The notes beneath the pieces are model-generated. The model did no database searches. It was not told the DNA's origin and saw only the letters and a list, made by a program, of their open reading frames with translations. Shown piece by piece: positions 42,785 to 53,420 of a stretch of DNA of 64,000 nucleotides (its first letter is position 1; each line of letters starts with the position of its first letter). Made by a program: the position numbers and the translations under genes. The stretch lies in the NCBI RefSeq assembly GCF_028372415.1, contig NC_092877.1, positions 216,972,116-217,036,115 of the forward strand, given 5' to 3'. The DNA comes from Notamacropus eugenii. Lineage: Eukaryota > Chordata > Mammalia > Diprotodontia > Macropodidae.

Positions 42785-43083
42785 AGAGCAGCTAATTGGT
42801 ATAGTGGATAGAGCACCAGAGCAAGAGTCAGGAGGACCTGAGTTCAAATCTCACCTCAGACACTTGACACTCACTAGCTGTGTGACCTTGGGCAAGTCAC
42901 TTAACCCCAATTGCCTCATCCTGGGTCATCTCCAGTCATCCTGATGAATATCTGATGGCTGTGGAGGAAAAGTGAGGCTGGTGACTTTCACAGATCTCCC
43001 TCATTCAAAACCAAGTCAAGTGCAAGTCATGTCATTATTTCTCTGATGGCACGGTCTTCTTCGGCAACGAAGGATGAACATAC
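42785..43083 (+). repeat. SINE-A, full length, with decayed target duplication
   Basis: Same order as the 34881 copy: head AGCAGCTAATTGGTATAGTGG, B box at 42840-42850, core, and RTE-type tail ending CTTCTTCGGCAACGAAGG. It lacks 14 bases of the tail (GTCACTGGATTCAG in the other copy) after GAATATCTG. ATAGAGATCATCAG (42771-42784) against ATAGATCACCAG (43084-43095) is a worn target duplication. Confidence 0.93.
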
Positions 43084-43230
43084 ATAGATCACCAGAAATA
43101 ACTTTTTGAATGATCCTCTAGTATCAAGTAAGGAGCAAAACAGAAGAAATCATGCTTATGAAAAATGCTCTGTATTGTCATGAAGAGTATCTGATACAAA
43201 GACCAAATAGAAGAAAGATTCCCTATAGGT

Positions 43231-43472
43231 CAGGGATTCTTAACCTTTTTTATGTCAAGAACACTTTTGGCAGTTTATTAAAAACCATGAGCTTCTTCTC
43301 AAAATAAGCTTTTTAAATAATCAAAGAAAATGCTAAATTTCAATGAGAGGTTGGTGGGAAAAAATATCCCATTTTTTTTCTGTCCAATATCCTATTTTTA
43401 TTCTGTCACAGATCCCTTGAAATTTATCCACAGACTCACAGATGTTTGTGGATGCCAGGTTGAGAATTCATG
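43231..43472. mobile_element. hAT-type non-autonomous DNA transposon
   Basis: CAGGGATTCTTAACCTTTTTTATGTCA at the left and GGATGCCAGGTTGAGAATTCATG at the right form imperfect inverted repeats. The interior AACACTTTTGGCAG and CCATGAGCTTCTTCTCA matches a common marsupial/mammalian hAT layout. No 8-base duplication is clear. Confidence 0.75.
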
Positions 43473-43659
43473 TTTTAAATGACAAGATTCTCTAAGTAAT
43501 TTCTTCTTCTGATAATATTGTACTTATTGAATCTAGCCCCACAACTCTAGAAGGTCTGTTCAGTTAAATCCATGATGAATCAACAGAAAATCACTCTAAC
43601 AATCACATAATAGAAACCAAAGAGATGAAAAATTAGTATTATTCACATTCTGATGCGAA

Positions 43660-44230
43660 GGTGGATTGGCAGACTATTGAGTTAGTCCATCAGTACCTAA
43701 AACTCATATGGGTATTGGAGATACTTGATGAACTAAGTCTAAGTCTAAGTTTAAGAATAGGAGAACAATTTGGACTACTTTGGGGAAATTATACACTTTT
43801 TTCAAAAATCTCAAGCTGCTCTGTGATGCAAAAGTCCATCATTTTTTTTAAATACAAAGTCTTCTCAGTACTCTTAGAAGGATCAATATTTCAGATGACC
43901 AACAGAATGATATAAAAACTCATGGTGAGTTAAATAGGATCGAGCATGTTATCAATAATGTATGTATGCCGGTTGGTGAAAAAACATCATCAAGGACACA
44001 TTTGACTACAAAAGGAAGTGGATTGGTCATGGAAACAGAATGAAAGAGAAGATATGGCTAACCAAGTGATACACTGCTACCTATGAGATGTTAAAAGCAC
44101 CAGAGGAGAGCATCCAATTAATTGATAATATACTCAAAGGAATATTTATGGAAAGATATGGAAAAGAATAAGAAAGTACAAATGAACTGTGGTCTGGACC
44201 CAAGGGAGGATGAAAGCATAGACTAAGAAG
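43660..44230 (+). mobile_element. RTE-type LINE, polymerase C-terminal remnant
   Basis: The stretch 44010-44055 reads 'YKRKWIGHGNRMK', the conserved C-terminal W-x-GH-x-x-RM step of RTE-type proteins. It is followed by 'KIWLTK', a stop, 'YTATYEMLKAPEE' (family: 'WYPRDGKR.RGR') and 'IDNILKGIFMERYGKE'. Upstream, 'RIGEQFGLLWGNYTLFSKISS' near 43760-43815 fits the thumb region. Frames shift several times. Old, no 3' end recognised. Confidence 0.65.
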
Positions 44231-44439
44231 TATACACTGCAACATTCAGCAAATGTAGATACTTCATGTATTAAGTTCAATTTTTCAGTTATCATAGTGA
44301 AGAATTTTGAAACTGGTATCAACAAAGACAAAAAAAATTAATTTGGAAGGCTCCCTATAAGAATTACTAATGAATCAGAAGTTTCTAAGATCCTAAAAGT
44401 ACATTTAGAGCCTGTTGCATTATAAGTAAAAGAGTTCTG

Positions 44440-44466
44440 CCCTAGGCAACCTTCATTCAATTCAAT
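44440..44466 (-). mobile_element. Left remnant of an L2 3' end at the RTE insertion
   Basis: CCTTCATTCAATTCAAT is the antisense terminal repeat of L2 (ATTCATTCAAT). The same L2 continues at 45896 beyond the RTE. CAATTCAAT is duplicated at 44458-44466 and 45896-45904. Confidence 0.6.
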
Positions 44467-45895
44467 GATTGTTGTCCTTCGTCTTCAAAGAGGACCAAAA
44501 TGACATCACCATGATAAAGTGAAATTTCAGTGTGTTCGACTGTGGCTGATCAGACCAATATGAGCTCGGAATGCTCTACCACAGGTTGGGCACAGATAGT
44601 CTGTGTGAATACTTGTGGTGGATACTCCCAAATTTGCACATCCTGCATTTACTTTGTGCTGTCTCAATTCTGCTTTGCTCAAAGGGCACAGCACCTTTTC
44701 TTATGTGGGTACACCATGCTGAGCGGTCCTGTGGCAGTGTCTCCCACATTGCACAGTTAAATCCAAAGTTTTTGAGAGAGACCTTGAGAGTGTCCTTGTA
44801 TCACTTCTTCTGGCCACCATGTGATCGCCTGCTCCATGTGAGTTCTCCATAAAAGTCTTTTTGGCAAGTGTACATTTTGCATTCGAACAACGTGGCCAGC
44901 CCATTGGAGTTGCGCTCTCTGAAGCATAGTTTGAATGCTTGGCAGTTCAGCTTGAACAAGGACTTCAATGTCTGGTTCCTTATCCTGCCAGGTGATCCTC
45001 AGAATCTTCCAAAGACAGTTCAGATGGAAGCAATTCAGTTTACTGGCATGGCGCTGATAGACTGTCCATGTTTCACAAGCATATAACCATGAGGTCAGCA
45101 CAACAGCTCTGTAGACCTTCAGTCTGGTAGTCAGTCTAATATCTCACCTCTCGCAAACCTTTCTTCAGACCCTCCCAAACACTGAGCTAGCTCTGGCAAA
45201 GCATGCCTCAACTTCATTGTCAATGTGTACATCCCTGGAAAGTACACTACCAAGGTAAGTGAACTTATCTACAACATTCAAAACTTCTCCACTTGTTGTA
45301 ACCAATGGTTCCATATATGGATGGTGTGGTGGTGTCTGATGGAGCACCTGTGTTTTTTTGGTGTTAATTATTAGGTCAAAATTAGCACAGGCAGCAGAGA
45401 ATTGATCCATACTTTGTTGCATCTCAGCTTCAGAGCCTGCATTGAGTACACAATCATCTGCAAACAGAATGTGGTGTTTGCTGCCTGACAACTCCAGGAC
45501 AAATGCCAGGAGCTCAACAGAAGTCTGTATATAACATTTGTAGATCTGACCAGGGCCTTGACACTGTTAGTCATGAGAGCTTATGGAAAATTATGTCAAA
45601 ATTTGATTGCCCAGAGAAGATCATCAATATTGTACGTCAATTTCAAGATGGCACGTTTGCCCGGGTTCTGGATAATGGACAAAGCTCTCATGCTTTCCCA
45701 GTCACCAGTGGAGTGAAACATGACTGTGTGCTTGCTTCCATGCTTTTTAGCATGATGTTTTCAGCCAGGCTGACAAATGCTTTCAATGAGGATGAACACA
45801 GCATCAAGGTCAACTAGTGTACTGATGGTAAGTTCTTCAATTTGAAAAGGTTACAAGCCAAGATCAAAGTGGAGGGAGTGTAGGTCCATGATTTG
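44467..45895 (-). mobile_element. RTE retrotransposon, 5'-truncated, with 5' inversion
   Basis: The main body (44467 to about 45480) is on the minus strand. It starts at the right with 'ILFADDC' at 45450-45467, the catalytic FADD box, then 'EVEACFARASSVFGRV', 'SWLYACETWTV', 'LRITWQDK', 'WAGHVVRMQ' near 44878-44903 and 'PKRLL'. It ends with the 3' terminus GACGAAGGACAACAATC. The right part (about 45483-45895) is on the plus strand and contains the piece that should precede FADD: 'CQELNRSLYITFVDL', 'SHESLWKIMSKFDCPEKI', 'FPVTSGVKHDCVLA' and 'LFSMMFSARLT', ending just before FADD. It is flanked by CAATTCAAT repeats. A one-base loss near 45556 and stops show it is inactive. The order identifies twin-primed integration. 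Confidence 0.95.
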
Positions 45896-46165
45896 CAATT
45901 CAATAAATATTTTTTGAAAGTTTGCTATATTCCAGGTGCTGTGCTAAGAGCTAGGGATACAAAAAGAAGCAAAAGGTGTCCCTGCCCTCACGGAGCTTAC
46001 CATCTAATAAGAGAGACAACATGGAAACAAACACATATGGAGCAAAAGCTTCCTGTAGAAAGTGGGATTTTAATTGGGACTTGAAGCCAGAAAGGTCAGT
46101 ATTTGTAGTGGAGGAGAAAGAATGCTCTAGGCATGGGGGATAGCCAGAGAAAATTCATCAATAAT
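45896..46165 (-). mobile_element. L2 LINE 3' end, antisense
   Basis: CAATAAATATTTTTTGAAAGTTTGC, TATTCCAGGTGCTGTGCTAAGAGCTAGGGATAC, CCCTGCCCTCACGGAGCTTACC, then CTTCCTGTAGAAAGTGGGATTTTAATTGGGACTTGAAG and AATGCTCTAGGCATGGGGG. Clear antisense L2; it is the host of the RTE insertion. Confidence 0.9.
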
Positions 46166-47292
46166 CCTTAGAATATCCCCTTTTAAAAATCAATTAATAT
46201 CATAAACTTAAGTAAGAGTATCCACCAATTGGTGGATTGAACAATCTGACTTCTACCAACGCGGCATCTTTAACAGAGAGTTAGGCCAATTTTAAAAGTA
46301 ATGCAGAACCTGTTTTTATTTATTTTATCTAGAACCTGTCTCCAAACTCCTAACTGCCTAAAAAAACAAGAGAATGTTCTTTGCAGTAGATTGCACTCTA
46401 CTATGGTCTCAGGTACAGTAACACAAATAATATTTGTATTAAACTGACTCAAGGCTGTCAGGGCTCCATTAATTTCTAGATTTGAGGATATAACCCACAG
46501 TGCTAAGAATTTTGTACATGGACGGTGGAAAAAGATTTGGGTGGCAACATTTTTTCTCTTTTTTCTGTGTTTTCCCTCAAGGTATATTTATAGCAAGTAA
46601 ACATGAGTAAATAATGGATTTTAAGGGAAACTTAAACTATTCAATTGCTTTATATTCAGTTTTATGTAGCATTACCTTATTTCATGCTACACTGTTTTCT
46701 GTATCTTATTTGAAATAAAGGTAGCAGAACTAAGCAAATGTGACTATATACATGAATAAGCAGATAGCCTCATTCATTGATTAATACATGAAAACAGAAA
46801 ATGATATTATTTGTAAAAGTATAGAATCTGTCTTTCATTTAATATAGCAAAACATTACTATTTGCAATTTACGTTTATTATAAACAAATTTTTAATTGTT
46901 CATTTATTCTTGTAGTTTTTAAATGTTTATCATTTTTAAGGCAACAGCCCATCAGGTACCAGTCACATAGAGCTTACTTATTATATGGGCTTTGCCCACT
47001 GCAGCATTCTATTTAAATATATGTGTTGTCCTATTGATATGTATAGTTGCTACTTATCCATTGCCTTTAGAGCATATATTTTGGGTTGTTTTTGCAGGTG
47101 TGATGGTGGGTATGTAATTGACCTTGACCTGTAGACCAATTCATTTCCCTCTTATTGATAAAACTTTGTCTCTTTGAGATAACTAGCTGGGGTAAAGGTA
47201 GAGTCTTTGGCCATGGAACAGAGGGAACAACACTGAGGCACAATGGGATTGTATAAACCAACTTCAGACCCAATAGTATGGTGGTTTAACCC
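46166..47292. other. Unassigned AT-rich sequence
   Basis: No repeat recognised. The frame at 46270-46452 has no domain and carries no splice support. Confidence 0.4.
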
Positions 47293-47504
47293 ATAGGTAT
47301 CAAACACATCTACATTGCAGTCCACAAACTGAGCGCTGCCTGAATGAGATTAAAATGTAAATGGTAACTATTTCATAAAATTTTAAAAAACATAATAGAA
47401 TATAGATAGTGTTAATATGTGGTTTTCTGAGTCAACATGCAGCCTGCAGGGATCCTTATGTATGGGCTAGTGGCCTCCATTTCTACTTGAGTTTGAAAAT
47501 ATTG
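47293..47504 (-). mobile_element. hAT-type non-autonomous DNA transposon
   Basis: The left end CATAGGTATCAAACACATC and the right end TACTTGAGTTTGAAAATATTG are imperfect inverted repeats (family ends CAGGGGTGTCAAACTC). Inside, GTGTTAATATGTGGTTTTCTGAGTCAACATGC and AACATGCAGCCTGCAGGGATCCTTATG are diagnostic of this common mammalian hAT. Confidence 0.85.
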
Positions 47505-48710
47505 GCCTAACCAGCATGATTCAAAACATATGCAGCAAAGGATAGCTACTACATACTTTTTTAAAGTCAGGTTTACTTTCTCTTTCAATGTTGATCCTGT
47601 CTATGACATTTTCCTTTGCAGTATATGTATATAACTATATATAACTATATAACTATGCCCTATAAACCAAAGTTTTTTCTGATGAAAGGTCTTTCACATA
47701 TACTTCTCATGTATGACTTCTCTGAAACCCTCCATGTTAATTAGATTTATTTTCATCAGGTCTTACTTGAAAGGGAACCCAAAAGTCTAAGCCTGGCTCA
47801 TACCTGTTTAGACACCATTTGGCCAAAATAGTTAAAAATTTAAAACTATAAGAAGATAGAGTATCACACTCTGATCTCATCTTCACGGTTTAAGGAGCAA
47901 AGTATCTTTGGGGATCACTTCTTTATTTACATTTTTGGCCATGACCTATCCCAAACTTGTATCTTAGAAGAGTACAATATTATTAATTGTATGTTACTTT
48001 GTCTTTCTACAGTTCCTTCACCCCCTTCTCTACCTCACCTCCCAAGCCTCCTTGGCTTGTCAGATCTTGTTTTCCACATTCAACTATTCTTTAATGGAGA
48101 TTTATTTCTTCAATTCACTTTAATCTGTGGATCTGTAGAGAAGGCAACCAAATTGTTTGCTACAGTTTTGTCAGCATTCCTGCATTCAGTATTGTTTGTT
48201 GACTCAGTTGCATTAATATAGATTTTCCCACACAGCCTATTTGACACTTGCAAGTCTAGCCTGCACTGACTTCCATTGTATTAAGCAAACAGCCATACTG
48301 CACCGAAATTCCACTCATTGTTAATGCTAAAGCAACAGGATTTTCTCCAGTTCACAGACAGCAGAACCTATTGTTATCTGAAAACTCTCTCGAGATGGGA
48401 TCTGAAAAGAATCATATGACCCAGAAAAAAGATTAGCCTTCAGGAAGTCTTTGGGCTTTGCCATTTTGTGAAGACATCCCCAGGGGAGTGGAAAATAATA
48501 AAGTAAAACCTATTTCTGGAATGAAGCCCATTTCAAAATATTCTTTGGTCTTTCAAATGTGTAGAAACAGACCTGTTACAAATAAAAGTCACCAAACCAC
48601 GCTGAACCTTAAATCACCAGATACTATGAGCAATTCAAAGCAAGTCAATGTTGTCACATTTCATTGCGTCATTTTCCATTGAAAAGAAAGCCATAATTAT
48701 TGTTAGTAAT
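47505..48710. other. Unassigned sequence
   Basis: Contains a short repeated CTATATATAACTATATAACTAT tract near 47630-47655. No interspersed repeat is recognised. The 76- and 74-residue frames (47991-48221 and 48458-48682) have no domain or exon signals. Confidence 0.4.
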
Positions 48711-48791
48711 CTCTTTCTCTGTCTCTGTCTCTGTCTCTGTCTCTGTCTCTCTCTCTGTCTCTCTCTATCTCTCTCTGTCTCTCTCTCTGTC

Positions 48792-48889
<98 letters not shown>

Positions 48890-48898
48890 ACACCCACA
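48711..48898. repeat. Compound (CTCTGT)n (CT)n (CA)n microsatellite
   Basis: CTCTGT units, then about 40 CT units, then CA from 48849 to 48898. Overlapping SLSLS, ERERE and THTHT frames are repeat translations. Confidence 0.97.
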
Positions 48899-49544
48899 CA
48901 TTAGCTAGTACCATGTGACATACCGGTCCTCAGATACATCAGTCATTTCTGAATGACTTTTTTTTTTACTTTGATGAGCTCAACCTGCCAAATTTTTTTT
49001 GTCTATCAACGTTTAAGTCTACAGAGATTAATTTCAGTTATCATCCTCCTAAAAGAAATGGAGAAAACCAAAACCAAGATCCTTTGCTTTTGGAAAGGAA
49101 TGAACCAATGAAATGCTTCTTCCAGTCAACAAAATTTGTTTTCCATATAGAATACAAATTTATATATTTAGTTTGTAACTAAAAATTGGACATGTAAAAA
49201 AGAGAAATCTGACTTAGAAAATTCTAAATGTGATAAAAGGAGCTAGTGAATGCATGGTTTATGATCCAACCTGTGACTACATTCCCACCTCCTTCCAAGC
49301 AATGTGAAGTTTATGACTAGCTGCTTTTTTTACAGTTAGAAATAAATACCAAGCGGCACTCCTTAGCTATTAAGGCACTCCAAATCAGGGCCTTTAAAAG
49401 GTGAAGTGAGATCCAGAGTGTCCCAAGTCCCTGGAAATAATACCTCCTTCAATACACATATGCATGCATCCCTCAGGAAGTTTTGTTGATTCTGAAGTGG
49501 ATGTGTGTGCGTTTTTAATTTATAGCATAAGATCACTGTGAAAT
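48899..49544. other. Unassigned non-coding sequence
   Basis: No feature recognised; T9 run at 48959-48967. Confidence 0.4.
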
Positions 49545-49910
49545 AGTGGAAAGTATTATATTTGGCATTAGAAGATCTGGATTTTCATCCCAACTCTGCT
49601 GCTTACTACCTCTGTGACCTTAAGGAAGTCTCTTCAGCTTCCTTGTTTTCAGGTGTTTTTTTTTTTTTTGTCTTTAAAATTAATGGGTTGGACCACCTTC
49701 CCAAGACAGTGGATAAGTGGATTAGTTTCTTTTCCTCCTTCTTGACCACCTTCAATGGAGTTATATATACTGGATCAAGCAGGTTGCTAGAGCTTTTGGT
49801 TCCCACCAGGCCTTGCCATCTGAAAATAATCTGACATGGACTCCAGCTCTTGGACCTTGGATGATCTGTAAGGTTTTTTTTTTTCCTAGCTCTAGAACCT
49901 ATTACCTACA
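49545..49910 (+). repeat. SINE-C (MAR1-like) split by about 165 bases
   Basis: First part: GAAATAGTGGAAAGTATTATATTTGG (head), CATCCCAACTCTGCTGC, CTACCTCTGTGACCTTAAGG, ending ATTAATGGGTTGGA at about 49690. The expected continuation resumes at about 49858 as TGATCTGTAAGG, a T run, then CTAGCTCTAGAACC. The middle is foreign. TTGGACC occurs at both boundaries. Confidence 0.75.
49690..49858. repeat. Unidentified insertion in SINE-C
   Basis: About 168 bases between the two halves of the SINE: begins CCACCTTCCCAAGACAG, ends CCAGCTCTTGGACCTTGGA. TTGGACC lies at 49687-49693 and 49853-49859, so a 7-base duplication of the site is possible. No family or inverted repeat recognised. Confidence 0.6.
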
Positions 49911-50256
49911 AGTTCCAGTTTCAGGAAATTCTTGGGATCTGCTTTTAAGGGATTCAGTGTGTTTTGGGAAGCCTGTCTCGATCCCAAGAACTCCTTGGGG
50001 GTAGATCTGAATCCCAAGGTTATTCCCCAAACCAACCCACCTGACCAGTCATCCTTCAGATTTCTTAAGCTGGTCCAGGTCCAGAGTACTACCTCTCTCC
50101 CCAGGAAATAATCATTTCAGCCTGTCTGAGTGAGTCTGGAGAGGGGAGGTGAAGGAGAAAAAGGAATTCTGGCCAGTAAGCCCTTTCCTTATAAGTACAT
50201 GTAGATAATATTTCTAGTTGGCTTACCTCATATGAAAAGGGATATTTCTGGAAGAT
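49911..50256. other. Unassigned non-coding sequence
   Basis: Nothing recognised. Confidence 0.4.
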
Positions 50257-50500
50257 GGTGGTTCAGAGGCTCTATAGAGTGAAGGGTCTAGAGTCAGAAA
50301 GACCTGAGTTCAAATCTGACCTCAATTACCAGCTGTGTGACCTTGGGCAAGTCACTCAACCTCTATTTGCCTCAGTTTCATCATCTATCAAATGAAGATA
50401 ATAATAACACTTGCCTCCCGGGGTTGTTGTGAGAATCAAATGAGATGTTTGTAAAGCACTTAAAAATGGCCAGCCATAGTAGGTACTACATGAAGGACGA
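50257..50500 (+). repeat. CORE-SINE/MIR, full length
   Basis: GAGTCAGAAAGACCTGAGTTCAAATC (B box), TGTGTGACCTTGGGCAAGTCACTC (core), CCTCAGTTTCATCATCTATCAAATG, GGGTTGTTGTGAGAATCAAATGAGATG, and TAAAGCACTTAAAAATGGCCAGCCATAGTAGGTACTAC (L2-like tail). Confidence 0.93.
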
Positions 50501-50663
50501 ACACAGACTTGGGAGTAGACTAAGCTGCCTGAATGAGGCCCCTGACATCTGGGTAACTCCGCTCATCCACTCCCTTCTGTCCCCCTCCCTTCCTTCTCTT
50601 CTCCAAAGGAAGATAAATTTGGGTGGCCATAGAATGCCCAGTTAACTTGGAGTCCACTGGCTA
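50501..50663. other. Unassigned, short pyrimidine-rich patches
   Basis: No recognised feature. Confidence 0.4.
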
Positions 50664-50833
50664 GATTTCTTTCTGTCTGTTTTCCTTTCTTTCTTTCCTT
50701 CTTTCCTTCTTTCTTTCTTTCTTATCTTCCTTCCTCCCTCCCTTCCTTCCTTCCTTCCTTCCTTCCTTCCTTCCTTCCTTCCTTCCTTCCTTCCTTCCTT
50801 CCTTCCTTCCTTCCTTCCTTTCTTCCTTTCTTG
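50664..50833. repeat. (TTCC)n / (TTTC)n polypyrimidine microsatellite
   Basis: About 170 bases, pure pyrimidine on the plus strand except one G (GTCTGT) near 50674-50680 and an A (TTATC) near 50722; units shift from TTTC to TTCC. The opposing GRKEGRKEG frame is a repeat translation. Confidence 0.97.
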
Positions 50834-51099
50834 TCTTTCCCCAAAACCTTAAACCCAGTGCCCTCTGAAGTCCATAGATTGCACACTGATAGGTCCCTGC
50901 CCAACCTCCACTTAATGGCTGTTTTTCAGACCCTCCTGGCTTCAGAGTGAATATCCATGGTAACTGTCGCTCTTTCCCTCGCAGTTTGATTTACTTATTT
51001 TTTTCTTTTACTCATCAAAGGAGCCATTCCCTGATTACTTCTGAAAGATTCATTGAATGGTCTTACCTCACTCCAAGTACCTGAATAGGCCAAGGTCTC
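50834..51099. other. Unassigned non-coding sequence
   Basis: Nothing recognised. Confidence 0.4.
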
Positions 51100-51275
51100 C
51101 CACTGCAACCTGGGCCACGTCCAGTCATCCTGATGAATATCTGGTCACTGGACCCAGATGGCTCAGTAGGAGAAAATGAGGTTGCTGACCTTGCACAGCC
51201 CTCCACTCAAAGCAAAGTTAAGTGCAAGTCACGTCATCATTTCTCTGATGTAATGGTGTACTTTGAAAATGAAGA
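51100..51275 (+). repeat. SINE-A 3' fragment (RTE-type tail)
   Basis: CACGTCCAGTCATCCTGATGAATATCTGGTCACTGG, CAGATGGCTCAGTAGGAG, TTAAGTGCAAGTCACGTCATCATTTCTCTGATG: the tail with its usual 14 bases retained. Truncated before the tRNA-like head, and the final bases are worn. Confidence 0.88.
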
Positions 51276-53179
51276 ACTAGAATTGACAGAGAAAAGTCCT
51301 CACTGGGGAATCTAGGCTCTCTTTTGTACCAGACTAGTTAGAATGAGGAAGGCAAGTATCTGGCAATCACTTTGGAAACAGGATTCCCCAAGTTCTCTGT
51401 TTAAATAATGGTAACAGCTATTGGGATAATAGTAAGTCTCTGGGTGGGAAAAGAAGCCTTGGGACTTCATCTTCCTGTATGGGTCAACCCATACCTGAAT
51501 ATAGGTCCCTTTGTTTAAACCTTTGTGTCTCTTCTTTCCTGTTCTAGAGTAATAAAGGAAGAGTACGAGAGTCACATTTGACCTAGAATCTTCCAAAGGT
51601 CAGAGAGTGCCATAAGTCACAACAGATTTAGGTGCCATAAGTCACAGTCAAGCAAAGTCCAGAGTTCTTGACCCAGTGTAGAAATGGATCAAAAATACTA
51701 AAAAAAGGAATGACATAGACTCATCCATCAGCTATGGTATATTTGAAAGTGACTTTGGTAGGGCAAATGCTTCATAGCAAATGCTCTAAGAGGGAGCCAA
51801 TTCTTTATAGGGACAGGGTGATACAAGGGAGAGTGCCAGACTTGGGGAGAAAATGTGCTAGAACTTCTATTCTTGCTATATCTTCTCAGTAAATATCCCA
51901 TTGTAAAAGCTAATGGATGTTAATTGGTTACATGGCGGTAGGAAAGCTAATCACAGGAAGGTATTGATGATATAAGATAGATACTAATTGTAACTGGTAA
52001 TTGATTTTAGAAAGAACATATTAGAATGAGGGTTCTACCTAATGACTTTCTAAGAGGGCAACCCAACCCCTCAAGGGAACTCCAAAACCTAAGGGAAGGT
52101 CATGCTCTTAGGGACCCAACTAGCAGTGTGTATGGGATTTGACATAAGGATCATCAGAGCTTATAAGGATTACAAAGGGAACAAGAAATGCTGACCACCA
52201 AACCAGAGAAATATGGATTGAAAAAAAATTATTCTTGTTCCAAGATTTGAATAGGGAAGGGGGGGCTTGAGTAGGGAGAATGAGTCAGGTTGTTAAAGTT
52301 CTTAGGAAAGTACACTCTGACACAGGGGTGTTGATATTTTCATTGGCTGATGCTGACTTGAGTCTTTATTTGTGTATGTCCTTGGGAAAGAGTGGGATAG
52401 AAAGTTGCTCATTTTTTTTAAGATATTCATGAACATGCTGAATATTAAGGACTTTTGTCAGTGTGCTTCTTTCTGTGTTTCACAAACATTATTATTAATC
52501 AATCAAAATGAAATATTTTTCCTTCCAATATTATAAATGTGACCTCAGGGGCACTGCAAGAAAATTACCATCTCCCGGAGCTTGATTTTAATCATCAGCA
52601 TATTAATACATGAATACGAAAGAAAAAGACAAAAGGCTATGACAATATTGGTCAACGATAATGACTCATAAAAGTATGTGGAAATCATTTTTGAAATAGG
52701 AGGATTCTCTAAGTTTTTCATTTTAATAGTGGTAACAAAAATAATGACAATAATAAAGAAAAACATAACACGGTCCCGCATAATCTTTAAGAAGAAAAAA
52801 TAATTACTGCTTGTATTTGAATAAATTAATGGAAGAAACAAATAAAAGCAGGACTTTTTCCCAGTCCCTTCTCTCTAGTTCACATCTCTTTGACTGCAAA
52901 GGACAAATTGCCCAGTTGCTCAGCAAAAGTGCAGAAAGCTATTTTTTCTTTTTGCTAAAAATGAACCAGCTCTAGATTTTTCTTCTTTCATGAGTCTAAG
53001 GACTTGCTTTTAGGTTTTCACTATATTCACAAAAATATTTTAAAACTTCCCAAGGTGAGCAACTAGGGTCAATAACATGAAAAAGAACAGGAGCCTTGCC
53101 ACCTTGTCCATCTAAACTACTGGATCAAAATACATAAACATTATTGAGACAATAGGTGTGTAATAATGTGTTTAGTAAT
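51276..53179. other. Unassigned; possible LTR-like or other old element
   Basis: A region of about 1 kb (51310-52320) has even composition, a polyadenylation-like AATAAAGG at 51551 and a direct GTGCCATAAGTCACA pair. It has no recognised coding or LTR ends. 52400-53180 is AT-rich with no feature. No viral gene is recognised. Confidence 0.35.
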
Positions 53180-53420
53180 AAGCAGGAGGCAGAGTATCAT
53201 AGTGAATACAGAAGCACCCAGAGAATCAGGAAGACCTAGATTCAAGTCAGTTCCTAACACAAAGTTAAGCCACAGGGGACGTTGGGCAAGGAACTTAACC
53301 TCTCAAAGCTCTAAGACTACATAAGTTGCAGGGAAAATACCAACTTGCATTGGTAGAGAGATTTTCTCACCGGGAGCTCCATACACCGAAACATTCAGAA
53401 TACAATGGTGAATGGTAACC
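53180..53420 (+). repeat. SINE-D family copy
   Basis: GAGAATCAGGAAGACCTAGATTCAAGTCAG (head/B box), TTGGGCAAGGAACTTAACC, TCTCAAAGCTCTAAGACTACATAAGTTGCAGG, then TTCTCACCGGGAGCTCCATACACCGAAACATTC (tail). Confidence 0.78.

Noticed and set aside
44757..45101. 114-residue minus-strand frame with protein-like content (ACETWTV, WAGHVVRM)
   Set aside because: It is part of the RTE polymerase C-terminus, with the rest of the element around it in other frames; not a host gene.
45165..45491. 108-residue minus-strand frame containing FADDC
   Set aside because: Reverse transcriptase fragment of the same inverted RTE element; inactive.
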